Shown here: in pieces, positions 44,280 through 52,911 of the stretch
How positions within the stretch are numbered: the first letter of the stretch is position 1
Layout: every line of letters starts with the position of its first letter
Origin: CAJXQU01 sp965223825
GTDB lineage: Bacteria > Pseudomonadota > Gammaproteobacteria > CAJXQU01
Assembly (NCBI GenBank): GCA_965223825.1
Contig: OZ245018.1
Location: forward strand, 3,263,961 to 3,327,960
DNA: 64,000 nucleotides
Direction of reading: 5' to 3'
Position numbers and translations under genes: made by a program
The notes under the pieces: model-generated
What the model saw: only the letters and a program-made list of their open reading frames with translations
Told to the model about the DNA's origin: nothing
Databases searched by the model: none

Positions 44280-44626
44280 AACGTCACATCTAGCTTTTAC
44301 ATAACACCACTTTTTCCTATATTAATTTTTTATTTCTACGCGTGGTTTTCCAAATCACACTAAGCAAACAACTGATCGCTTCTATTATCCATTCCTTTCT
44401 TCAAACTATCGATCGATTAATGTACAGATTATCTATAGCAATAGAGCATCAAACATTCACCTAGAACACTCAATACCACTGAATTGGTTAATCCAAAGTC
44501 TCTTATTTCGATCTTGATATTTGCTTGATATTTTCCTGACATTCGCTTGCTTAGGACTATTTAATAATCACCCACGAATGATCACCGTTGTGATCAAAGC
44601 CGTTATCACACAGCTCGGTGATCAGT
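44280..44626. other. AT-rich upstream region of eptA
   Basis: No gene was found in this 347-base stretch, which is presumably where the eptA promoter lies. Candidate direct repeats near 44549 (CTTAGG, TTTAAT) resemble PmrA half-sites only weakly. No repeat or RNA gene was identified. Confidence 0.4.
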
Positions 44627-46300
44627 ATGTCTACCCTACAAAAATGCCCTATGCTCAACTTTCCCAGTTGGTTATTAACTGTACTGGTTTCGGTTTATTT
44701 GCTTATTATGTTTAACCAGTCTTTTTTTTCGACGACCAGTCATTTGCATGGTATCGATGGCATGAAAGGCCTAGCATTCATGGTAAGCTTGTTTTTCTTT
44801 CTTTTAACGATTATCAATTTGTTCTTTACCGTTTTTTCTATTCCTTGGTTGACCAAACCTGTCTTGATTTTGATCGTAGTTACCTCTTCGGCTGCGGCTT
44901 ACTTCATGCAGACTTACAACATCATGATCGACAAAACCATGATCCAAAACATGCTGGAAACCGATCTTCATGAAAGCTTAGAATTATTTAACGTAAATCT
45001 GCTTAAGTATGTTTTTATTACTGGTGTCATTCCTTCCTGTTTCATCCTGCTTGTAACGGTCGATTACAGTTCAACGCTTAAACAAATATTAACTAAACTA
45101 TCAATCATTGCGATCAGTGGCTTCATAATCGGTGGTATTGCAATCCTTTTTTATCAGGATTACGCCTCCTTGATTCGCAACCATAAAGAAGTAAGAAACT
45201 TGATCGTGCCGGTTAATTATATTTATTCAATTCAGTCCTACGCGAAGCATTACATGCCACATAATGATCGTGAATTTGAAAATATTGGAATGGACTCACG
45301 ACTTGGCCCGAGCTGGAAAGCGTCACATACGAAAAAATCCGTTATGGTTTTAGTTGTTGGTGAAACGGCTCGCTCAACTAATTTTTCCTTGTTTAACTAC
45401 GATCGGGAAACGACACCTAATCTAAAAAAAGAAAACATTACCAGTTTTGATAATGTTTACTCATGTGGCACCTCTACTGCTATTTCTTTACCGTGTATGT
45501 TTTCACGCATGGATCGTCATGATTATGATAAAACCGCGGCAAATAATTCAGACAATATTCTCGATATTTTGCAACGGTCAGGTTTGCAAGTCATCTGGAT
45601 TGATAATAATTCGGGCTGCAAAGGGGTTTGTGATCGCGTTATCAGTCAAAGTGTTACGAAAAATCAAGACAAAAACCTGTGTAATGATCGCGAATGCTAC
45701 GACATGATTCTGCTCAAACAATTACAGACAAGCTTAGAAAGTTCGGAAAAAGACAGTGTCATCGTCCTGCATCAAAAAGGCAGTCACGGCCCAGCTTACT
45801 ACTTGCGCACACCGAAAGAGTTTCAGAAGTTTCTACCCTTATGTGAAACCAACCAGCTACAGACCTGTAGCGAAGAACAGATCAAAAACTCGTATGATAA
45901 TACGATTCTGTATACCGATTATTTTTTATCCAAAGTCATTAATTATTTAAAATCAAATAATGACGTATTCGACTCAAGCATGCTTTATATTTCCGATCAT
46001 GGTGAGTCATTGGGGGAGAACAATCTTTACTTACACGGCTTACCTTACATGATCGCACCGAAAGAACAAAAGCATGTTCCACTTCTCGTTTGGATGTCTG
46101 ATGGGTATTCTGATCGCTTTGCTATCAATCAAGAATGCTTACAATCAAAACGTCGCGATCACTTCACACATGATAACCTCTTCGACACGATACTCGGAAT
46201 GCTGGATGTTCAAACGACGGTTTATCGTAAAAAGTACGATATATTTAACGGCTGTCGTGATTCCAGTCATGCCTTACTCGTTCACAATGAATCAGAGTAA
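44627..46300 (+). CDS. eptA: Lipid A phosphoethanolamine transferase
   Basis: This 557-residue inner-membrane enzyme moves phosphoethanolamine from phosphatidylethanolamine to lipid A phosphates, lowering charge and giving polymyxin resistance. It has about five N-terminal membrane helices, then a periplasmic sulfatase-fold domain. Motifs are VVGETARSTNFSLF with Glu246 as metal ligand, SCGTSTAISLPCMF with nucleophile Thr284, SDHGESLGENNLYLHGLP, and paired cysteines. GETARS replaces the more usual GETARA. The start is set at ATG 44627, nine bases after a GTG; neither has a strong ribosome site. It heads eptA-dgkA-PAP2. Confidence 0.93.
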   Translation: MSTLQKCPMLNFPSWLLTVLVSVYLLIMFNQSFFSTTSHLHGIDGMKGLAFMVSLFFFLLTIINLFFTVFSIPWLTKPVLILIVVTSSAAAYFMQTYNIMIDKTMIQNMLETDLHESLELFNVNLLKYVFITGVIPSCFILLVTVDYSSTLKQILTKLSIIAISGFIIGGIAILFYQDYASLIRNHKEVRNLIVPVNYIYSIQSYAKHYMPHNDREFENIGMDSRLGPSWKASHTKKSVMVLVVGETARSTNFSLFNYDRETTPNLKKENITSFDNVYSCGTSTAISLPCMFSRMDRHDYDKTAANNSDNILDILQRSGLQVIWIDNNSGCKGVCDRVISQSVTKNQDKNLCNDRECYDMILLKQLQTSLESSEKDSVIVLHQKGSHGPAYYLRTPKEFQKFLPLCETNQLQTCSEEQIKNSYDNTILYTDYFLSKVINYLKSNNDVFDSSMLYISDHGESLGENNLYLHGLPYMIAPKEQKHVPLLVWMSDGYSDRFAINQECLQSKRRDHFTHDNLFDTILGMLDVQTTVYRKKYDIFNGCRDSSHALLVHNESE

Positions 46301-46306
46301 AACACG

Positions 46307-46702
46307 ATGATTAAGATCAATACTCACTTAAATGAAACGACCTCTCCCTACAAAGGAGTAAGTGGTTTTAGACGTTTGCTCAACGCCACTTTTTATTCTT
46401 TAAAAGGCTTCCTTGCCGCTTGGAAGTATGAGTCTGCATTTCGTCAAGAGATCGTCTGCGCTACGTTTATGATTCCTCTAGCTTTCTATCTAACCCCGGA
46501 TTCTATTTCTCGTATTTTATTAATCGGTAGTCTTTTACTTGTTCTTATTGTTGAACTCATCAACTCAGGTATAGAAGCCGTTGTTGATCGCATTAGTTTA
46601 GAAAAGAATGAGTTGAGTGGCCGTGCTAAAGACTTCGGCTCTGCTGCTGTGTTTGTTGCGCTGACACTTGCTTTGATTACTTGGGGGTTGATTCTACTTT
46701 GA
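46307..46702 (+). CDS. dgkA: Diacylglycerol kinase
   Basis: This 131-residue integral membrane kinase phosphorylates diacylglycerol to phosphatidic acid. It has the prokaryotic DgkA pattern: an amphipathic N-terminus with RLLNATFYSLKGFLAAWKYESAFRQE, three membrane helices, and the active-site stretch VELINSGIEAVVDRI. EptA releases diacylglycerol when it uses phosphatidylethanolamine, so DgkA here would recycle it; dgkA-eptA pairs are known, including near mobile mcr genes. It starts six bases after the eptA stop. Confidence 0.94.
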   Translation: MIKINTHLNETTSPYKGVSGFRRLLNATFYSLKGFLAAWKYESAFRQEIVCATFMIPLAFYLTPDSISRILLIGSLLLVLIVELINSGIEAVVDRISLEKNELSGRAKDFGSAAVFVALTLALITWGLILL

Positions 46703-47391
46703 GTCTAATCGTTTATTCGCGCTTATTTATTTTTTCGCACATACTACTACCTTTAATCCTTTTTTCTGTCTCTTTTTTTGCAATTGAATATTATCACTTC
46801 GACCTGTACCTCGCTGATCATATTTTTGCTTACGGAGGTGATCGTTGGATATACAAAGACCACTGGTTGTTAGAATCACTTCTTCATAAAGGTGGGCGGA
46901 ACCTTGTTGCATCATTATTAATTTTAAATCTCATCCTTACTCTATGCTCTTTTTTTTCATCACGCCTTTTTCAATATCGCAAAGGACTTCTTTATCTTTT
47001 TTTTACTACTCTCACCTGTATTTTAACGATCTCTTTTTTAAAAGGGGTAACACACATTTCGTGCCCGTGGGATATGCAACGCTATGGCGGAAAGGAATTA
47101 TACTCCCCAACATTTCACGCCATTTTTAACTCAGGTAGAGCACGGTGCTTTCCAGCCGGACATGCGAGTGGAGCGTATGCATGGTTTACCTTATATTTTT
47201 TCTGTCGAGAGTATTTTCCTAACTGGCGCTGGGCTTCCCTCATTTTTGTCATTTCGCTAGGTATTGTATTCGGCGTGACACAACAACTACGTGGCGCACA
47301 TTTTATTTCACACGATCTTTTTACACTTTCGCTTTGTTGGTTTATTTCACTCGCTATGTATTGTTTATTCTTACGGCGTAAAGCTCGCTGA
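46699..47391 (+). CDS. PAP2-family membrane phosphatase
   Basis: This 230-residue protein is a PAP2/lipid phosphatase with about six membrane helices. The three active-site motifs are KGVTHISCPWDMQRYGG (K-x6-P), FPAGHASGAYA (PSGH variant) and RGAHFISHDLF with the nucleophilic histidine. The TTG start at 46699 overlaps the dgkA TGA; no ATG is available, and an earlier TTG at 46681 lies in dgkA. Such proteins include PgpB and lipid A 1-phosphatases, and the operon points to a lipid A or undecaprenyl phosphate substrate. Confidence 0.82.
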   Translation: MSLIVYSRLFIFSHILLPLILFSVSFFAIEYYHFDLYLADHIFAYGGDRWIYKDHWLLESLLHKGGRNLVASLLILNLILTLCSFFSSRLFQYRKGLLYLFFTTLTCILTISFLKGVTHISCPWDMQRYGGKELYSPTFHAIFNSGRARCFPAGHASGAYAWFTLYFFCREYFPNWRWASLIFVISLGIVFGVTQQLRGAHFISHDLFTLSLCWFISLAMYCLFLRRKAR

Positions 47392-47515
47392 GTCAGCGAT
47401 TATAATGATGGTTTTCGACATGATATGTTTTCTAATTAATAACCTTAACCTGCCAGTGCGATATGCATTACAATCTCTCTATTGATTTTATTTCATTTTA
47501 CTTGGGTTAATCGTT

Positions 47516-48229
47516 ATGTCGGTAAATCTAACGAACAATACTAAGCAACGCTTACTTATTGTTGAAGATCATAAAAGTCTTGCTGAGAACCTCTTTGAAT
47601 TTCTCGGCGAAGAGAACTATGAATTAGATTATGCCGCAGATGGGCTTTCGGCCTTACATTTACTCGCGACGAATACCTATGATGTAATCATTCTAGACAT
47701 CATGTTACCAGGCATTGACGGCTTAACAATCTGTCAGCGTATCCGACAAGATTTGAAATCCAACACACCTGTTTTAATGCTCACTGCGAAAGATTCTATT
47801 GATGACAAAACAGCTGGCTTTCAAAGTGGTGCAGATGATTATCTGATCAAACCCTTTCATCTCCGCGAACTGGAACTAAGGATTACTGCACTAGCCCGTC
47901 GCGGCAAACCGAAAAATGACTGCCTCACTGCAAACAACCTTCACTATTTTCCCGGCACCCTGACGATAAAATGGACAGCAAACTCCACAACACCTGTGAG
48001 CCTCGTTCTTTCTGGTTATGCTGCCACGATTTTTGAATGCTTGATCCGTCACTATCCAGACTTCGTTAGCTACCAACAATTGAGTAAAAGTTTATGGGGA
48101 CATCCCGATGGCGACTCGCATACATTGCGTACACATGTTTATGGTTTACGTAAAACGCTTAAACACCATTTCGGAAACGATATGATCAAAACGCTTCATG
48201 GTCGTGGTTATTCTCTTGATACAGTCTAG
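47516..48229 (+). CDS. OmpR/PhoB-family response regulator
   Basis: This 237-residue regulator has a receiver domain with LLIVEDHKSLAENLFEFL, the phosphoacceptor Asp61 in IILDIMLPGIDGL, and LIKPFHLRELELR. A winged-helix DNA-binding domain follows with SYQQLSKSLWGHPDGDSHTLR and HGRGYSLD. It should be phosphorylated by the histidine kinase encoded just downstream. Its place after eptA-dgkA-PAP2 suggests it controls that operon, much as PmrA does in enterobacteria; this is inference. Confidence 0.9.
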   Translation: MSVNLTNNTKQRLLIVEDHKSLAENLFEFLGEENYELDYAADGLSALHLLATNTYDVIILDIMLPGIDGLTICQRIRQDLKSNTPVLMLTAKDSIDDKTAGFQSGADDYLIKPFHLRELELRITALARRGKPKNDCLTANNLHYFPGTLTIKWTANSTTPVSLVLSGYAATIFECLIRHYPDFVSYQQLSKSLWGHPDGDSHTLRTHVYGLRKTLKHHFGNDMIKTLHGRGYSLDTV

Positions 48230-49508
48230 CGACATTCAGCCACGTTCAGTTTCACAACGTGTTAAACGACTTTTTTTCGGATCATATACACTAAGTGTAT
48301 TATTGATTTTATTCACCACAATTTTCTTTCTTGAAAGTCTTGAAGAAGTTTCACAAAAAATTGATCGCGAAGCTGAAATCGAACATTTACTGACACATCA
48401 TCAGACAAACAATATCGTACACGTTGAATCAGCAACGCTAACGTTGATCTTTATTCCGTCTAATACAGACCAAGTCGTCAAACTACCCTCAGTTTTTCAG
48501 GGCTTACCCATTCCTTATGATGATGAGGTTGAGACATCCAATGAAGAATACCTCGTCATCATCGATCAAATTCCAGAAGGAACTTATTACCTAGCAAAAG
48601 ACATGTCTCTTTATGATCGGCGTGAAAACCTAATCACCAAATCACTGTTCATTTTGTCTGCTTTGATCATCTTCTTTGGTGGTATTTTGGCTATTTTTAT
48701 TAGCGGATTAATTTCTCGCCCTATAAAACAACTTGCCCAAGATATTCTGACCATCAGCGAGAGTCAGTCAACGAAACCGTTGCCAGTTAATTATAAAGAC
48801 TCTGAGTTAAATGAAATTTCCAATGCGTTTAATCATTATTTATCAGAAATTGATCAACTTATAAAACGTGAACGTTCCTTGATCACAATGGCCAGTCATG
48901 AATTACGCACGCCTATCGCAGTGATTCTCGGTGCGGCAGAAGTATTGGATCGTCGCAAACAATTATCCGCAGATGATCAACTAACCCTGCAACGCATTAT
49001 TAACTCGGCAGAAACCATGTCCATGAATGTCGACGCACTACTCACACTTGTCCGACAAACTAAACCCTCTGCTTCAGATAAAACTGAACATAACCAGGTT
49101 TCACTTGCACCGATTGTCTCAAAGGTAATTGCTAACCTTTGTCTTAGTAATCCTTCTTTGACAACACGCATACTTTTTAATCCAAACGTACCACCTGTTA
49201 CCCTTACAGCAAATCCCTGTTTTCTAGAAATGCTATTAACTAACCTAATCACCAATGGTTTAAACCATAACCAAGGAAAAGTTACCATAAGCATTACCAA
49301 TGACACACTGACTGTTCATGATGAAGCTATTACGCCGCTATCTGCTACGAATTTGTTGAACAATAACACTGTTGAATCGACAGGAAGTACAGGGCTTGGA
49401 CTTTATATTGTCACGCTAATTTGCGACCAATGTGGTTGGAGTTTCACTTTAGAAACCTCACCAGATAGCGAAACCTGCGCACGCGTAATTTTTCATGAAG
49501 AGGCGTAA
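48198..49508 (+). CDS. Sensor histidine kinase
   Basis: This protein of up to 436 residues has two membrane helices around a periplasmic sensor of about 95 residues (from LEEVSQKIDREAE to SLYDRRENLITKS), a HAMP segment starting SGLISRPIKQLAQDIL, and a HisKA site with His234 in MASHELRTPIAVILGAAE. The ATPase has NGLNHNQGK, and GSTGLGLYIV as its G box. The ATG at 48198 overlaps the regulator gene by 32 bases; a TTG at 48216 would cut that to 14. The cue is unknown. The small sensor resembles PmrB-like kinases in size. Confidence 0.87.
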   Translation: MVVVILLIQSSDIQPRSVSQRVKRLFFGSYTLSVLLILFTTIFFLESLEEVSQKIDREAEIEHLLTHHQTNNIVHVESATLTLIFIPSNTDQVVKLPSVFQGLPIPYDDEVETSNEEYLVIIDQIPEGTYYLAKDMSLYDRRENLITKSLFILSALIIFFGGILAIFISGLISRPIKQLAQDILTISESQSTKPLPVNYKDSELNEISNAFNHYLSEIDQLIKRERSLITMASHELRTPIAVILGAAEVLDRRKQLSADDQLTLQRIINSAETMSMNVDALLTLVRQTKPSASDKTEHNQVSLAPIVSKVIANLCLSNPSLTTRILFNPNVPPVTLTANPCFLEMLLTNLITNGLNHNQGKVTISITNDTLTVHDEAITPLSATNLLNNNTVESTGSTGLGLYIVTLICDQCGWSFTLETSPDSETCARVIFHEEA

Positions 49509-49549
49509 TTCTTTTATCAGTTTTAGACTGCTTATTAAATACGAACTGT

Positions 49550-51589
49550 TTAAAAATAATAAGAAAGTTGAAGTCGAAATGTTCTCGGTTCGATAGGGTG
49601 GAAATGTTGATCTTCGATCCCATCAGCTTCGCCGGAAAGTTGGGAGGCATAAAAATAATCGATGTCATGATCTTTGCTATCAAATAAATTTAATAACTCT
49701 AGCGAGAGACGCCAGTCCGTATCATGATAGCCTACGCTTGCATTCACCACGGTAAAATCATCGGACTTATTCTCACCAAAACTATCTAAAGTGCGTGATC
49801 CAAAATAACGTAGTCGCAGGCTGCCTTGCCACTTCGGTAGAGGTTGCCAGGTTAAACCCGCACTGGCAACGAAAGGGAGTGATCCTTCAATTTCATTGCC
49901 TTCACCGATCGCGTTCTCGGTGAAGCGTGATCGTGTCCATGCCAATTCTAGATCGGAACTAAGTACATCGTTTAACCAAAAATACGCTGCTAGCTCCACA
50001 CCCCAACGACGTGAAGCTCGGCTTGCCTCAGTATTACCTGCATCACCGACAAAGAGTAATTCTGAGTCAAGTTCGATCATCCATAGTGCCATGGATAAAT
50101 TCAGCTTTTCCGGTAGGTTGTAACGAAAACCAACTTCCGCTCCTTCGCCACGCACCAAAAGATCCACCGGATCGATCGGGTCTCCACTGACGGGATCAAC
50201 CTTGATCGTCGCACCGCGTGCATCATTTGAATGAAAGGACTGACCCGCATTCAGATAGAGATCGATCGTCTCAGTCAACCAATAAGTCATGCCGCCTTTT
50301 ACACTAAACAGAGCATCATTTGCTGTTCCGCTATTTGCGCTAAGATCACTCGATACATCGGCATATAAATAATCGTAACGTAAGCCTATATTTGCGCGTA
50401 ACCGATTTGTTATTTGTAATTCACTTTCCCAAAAAAATCCGGCTGAAGATTCCCAAACATCATCTTCTCGAACTGTTGAGATACGTTGACGTTGACGTGT
50501 TTTGTGTAGGGCAACATCGTTAATATCATCGACCCTAAACGTTAAACCGGATCGATGATAAACCGTGCGATCGGCGAAAGTTGTTTGAAATTCTCGTGAA
50601 ACCTGTCCCCCGTATATCCAACGTTGATCAACTTGTTCAAACTGATCGCCATTAAAAGGATCATCCAATAAATAAGTAAAGTTTGAAAACAGATCAAGAT
50701 CTGATCGGACCGCGTACGCACTCACATTCCAACCGGCCGCTTGCCACTGGCTCGACACACTGTAACGTGATGCATCGCCGCCTGCAGTAGGGTCAATGGA
50801 ACCAAGTCGATCAATTCGCCCGGTCGCAACTGCGCGCTGCGGGATCTGATCAGCCGCGTTCCATTGGTTATCGTAGGCCATAAAACTCAGCGAGAATTTC
50901 CCTCCGAATAGTTGGCTGGTGTAACGTGCCAGCACATTCAGTTTTTCTACATCTTCACTAATATCAGTCCACGGACCGTCGTATTGATGTGCTTCAAGAC
51001 CTAGCAACAAATGCCCCGCAGCAAAGGGCAATGAAGTCGCCATAACACCGCGCCGATAGGCATCTTCACCGAGACCTATTTGCACAAACGGCTGTACCTG
51101 ATCTAATAAGCTGAAACGGGCTGACCCCGCCGTTGAAAAGTCGCCATCTTCTGCATGATATGGCCCTTTTTGATAATCAATTGTTGAAATGAATTCCGGT
51201 ACGATAAAACTGAGATCGGTATAACCTTGGCCATGACCGTGCGTGCGCATATTTACCGGCATACCATCCAGCTCTGTGCGAAAATCAGTGCCGTGATCAA
51301 GATTAAATCCACGCAAAAAATACTGATTCGCTTTGCCCGAACCGCTGTGCTGTGTCACGACCATTCCGGGAACAAACTCCAAGATTTCACCACTACGTAA
51401 TATTGGCCGCTGCGAGATTTCTCCTTGGCCTATAATACCTTCGGATGCGGAGGCTGCTTCACCAATTAATGATGTTTCATGTCCGTAAACCACAACCTGA
51501 TCTAACGTGTTTACATCAGCCTGAACGGTCGAACTGACACTGCTGATAAAACCAAGTAACAGACAGCTTAACCAAGAATATTTTTGCAT
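49550..51589 (-). CDS. TonB-dependent outer-membrane receptor
   Basis: This 679-residue receptor starts at ATG 51587-51589, behind GGGAGGG, and has a signal peptide ending near VQA. A TonB-box-like segment (LDQVVVYG) precedes the plug domain (SGEILEFVPGMVVTQHSGSGKANQYFLRGFN). The 22-strand barrel ends RTFRLQLSYYF. The plug carries MRTHGHGQGYTDLSFIVPEF, and a conserved class of such receptors shows this pattern, but the ligand is not assigned. No siderophore or vitamin genes, TonB system or clear Fur box was found around it. It converges with the histidine kinase gene. Confidence 0.87.
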   Translation of the reverse strand: MQKYSWLSCLLLGFISSVSSTVQADVNTLDQVVVYGHETSLIGEAASASEGIIGQGEISQRPILRSGEILEFVPGMVVTQHSGSGKANQYFLRGFNLDHGTDFRTELDGMPVNMRTHGHGQGYTDLSFIVPEFISTIDYQKGPYHAEDGDFSTAGSARFSLLDQVQPFVQIGLGEDAYRRGVMATSLPFAAGHLLLGLEAHQYDGPWTDISEDVEKLNVLARYTSQLFGGKFSLSFMAYDNQWNAADQIPQRAVATGRIDRLGSIDPTAGGDASRYSVSSQWQAAGWNVSAYAVRSDLDLFSNFTYLLDDPFNGDQFEQVDQRWIYGGQVSREFQTTFADRTVYHRSGLTFRVDDINDVALHKTRQRQRISTVREDDVWESSAGFFWESELQITNRLRANIGLRYDYLYADVSSDLSANSGTANDALFSVKGGMTYWLTETIDLYLNAGQSFHSNDARGATIKVDPVSGDPIDPVDLLVRGEGAEVGFRYNLPEKLNLSMALWMIELDSELLFVGDAGNTEASRASRRWGVELAAYFWLNDVLSSDLELAWTRSRFTENAIGEGNEIEGSLPFVASAGLTWQPLPKWQGSLRLRYFGSRTLDSFGENKSDDFTVVNASVGYHDTDWRLSLELLNLFDSKDHDIDYFYASQLSGEADGIEDQHFHPIEPRTFRLQLSYYF

Positions 51590-51728
51590 TATCCCTCCCA
51601 AGAAATGCACACAGTAAATGATGTGGTTAATTACGCAAGACACACTTTCTTATTCAGGATTTAATCCTATTTTATGATCAGCTCGACGTTGGCCTGTGAA
51701 TTGTAAATCAGAAACGATGACGTTTTAA

Positions 51729-51995
51729 TTAGAAAAGTTGCATGCTGATCAACCCGCCACCGACGATCAGGATCAATCCGGTAATACCAATAGCGGCGAC
51801 TTTTTCTACAGGGCGTTTTGCGACTTTGAGTACAGCCAGGCCCAGCAAGATGGGCAGTAAATAAAAGAGGCTGATCGATAACCAGAGCGGCAGCGCGATT
51901 GCGCCTGAAAATGGCCCGATCAATCCATACAAGAATCCAGCAAAACTGAGGATTAATAAAAGGTAGACAACGATTTGTCGTGTTTCAGCTTGCAT
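51729..51995 (-). CDS. Small hydrophobic membrane protein
   Basis: This 88-residue protein has about three hydrophobic helices (YLLLILSFAGFLYGLIG, LWLSISLFYLLPILLGLAV and AIGITGLILIVGGGLISM) and a basic VAKRPVEK loop. I do not recognise its family. It follows fxsA by 26 bases on the same strand, so it is probably co-transcribed with it. Nothing indicates a transport function. Confidence 0.6.
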   Translation of the reverse strand: MQAETRQIVVYLLLILSFAGFLYGLIGPFSGAIALPLWLSISLFYLLPILLGLAVLKVAKRPVEKVAAIGITGLILIVGGGLISMQLF

Positions 51996-52021
51996 CTAGT
52001 GTTTGTGCTCTGTGTTCAGTC

Positions 52022-52495
52022 TCAGCGATCGTGATCTTGCTCACGCCAGTATTCACCTTCAATGGTGTTCGTTTCCGTGCGCGGGCCAGTCTCTCCAGCT
52101 TGTGTCCGGTGCTGTTGGGCTTGTCGGCTGTTGATCACGGTAAAATGCTTGATCATATGGTCAACCAGTTTACTGCGAACCATCGGTACCAAGCAGAGAA
52201 AACCGATCGCATCGGTAAAAAAACCCGGCGTCAATAATAACGCACCGGTGATCACCAAAATCATTCCTTCCAGTAATTCACGGGCAGGTAATTGATTACG
52301 ATCCATCGCGGCACGTCCGCGGGCGAGCGTGTGCAACCCTTGCTGGCGTAACAGAAAAGCACCGAGAATTGCCGTCAGAAATACAAATGCGATCGTGCTC
52401 CATGCACCGATCACGCTCCCAACCTGAATGAACAAGAAGATTTCGATCAGCGGGATGGAAATAAATAAGATAAAAAATATCGTTAAGATGGGCAT
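52022..52495 (-). CDS. fxsA: FxsA cytoplasmic membrane protein
   Basis: This 157-residue FxsA protein starts at ATG 52493-52495 (MPILTIFFILFISIPLIEIF), a characteristic opening. VGSVIGAWSTIAFVFLTAILGAFLLRQQG and LLLTPGFFTDAIGFLCLVP are the family core helices, followed by a polar tail. In E. coli FxsA affects exclusion of phage T7 by F plasmid; its normal role is unclear. It is divergent from cutA. Confidence 0.9.
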   Translation of the reverse strand: MPILTIFFILFISIPLIEIFLFIQVGSVIGAWSTIAFVFLTAILGAFLLRQQGLHTLARGRAAMDRNQLPARELLEGMILVITGALLLTPGFFTDAIGFLCLVPMVRSKLVDHMIKHFTVINSRQAQQHRTQAGETGPRTETNTIEGEYWREQDHDR

Positions 52496-52576
52496 GCTGT
52501 TCTCGCTTGCGAATGTTCTGATTAATATGCGGGGCATCGTGGTGTTTTTCAAGGTGTTCGGGCAAACTACGCGACC

Positions 52577-52894
52577 ATGACGTATACATTAGTAATGACT
52601 ACCTGCCCGGAAAAATCCGTTGCGCAGACCATCGCTCACGGCCTGATCGAGTCCAAACTCGCGGCTTGCGTACACATTTTACCCTCTGGTACCTCCGTTT
52701 ATCGGTGGGAAGGAAATATCGAAGAAGCGGAAGAACACACCTTGCTGATCAAGACAGAAAATACCCAATATAAAAAGCTTGAGAAGGTGATCACGACCTT
52801 GCATCCATATGAACTACCGGAAATCATCGTTGTCCCTATATCCACTGGCTTATCCGGTTATTTGAGCTGGATCGGTGAAACACTGCAGTCTTGA
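52577..52894 (+). CDS. cutA: Divalent-cation tolerance protein CutA
   Basis: This 105-residue protein is a CutA1 trimer-forming member with TYTLVMTTCPEKSVAQTIAH, AACVHILPSGTSVYRWEGNIEEAEEH and HPYELPEIIVVPISTGLSGYLSWI. CutA binds copper and was first linked to copper tolerance in E. coli, though its main role is uncertain. It lies directly before dsbD, the same arrangement as in E. coli, and probably shares its transcript. The start at 52577 lacks a strong ribosome site. Confidence 0.93.
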   Translation: MTYTLVMTTCPEKSVAQTIAHGLIESKLAACVHILPSGTSVYRWEGNIEEAEEHTLLIKTENTQYKKLEKVITTLHPYELPEIIVVPISTGLSGYLSWIGETLQS

Positions 52895-52911
52895 ATAATT
52901 AAGGTGTGATC

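Noticed and set aside
44545..44570. Possible PmrA box (CTTAGG, TTTAAT) upstream of eptA
   Set aside because: The half-sites match the CTTAAG-N5-CTTAAG consensus poorly and the spacing is off; not listed as a site.
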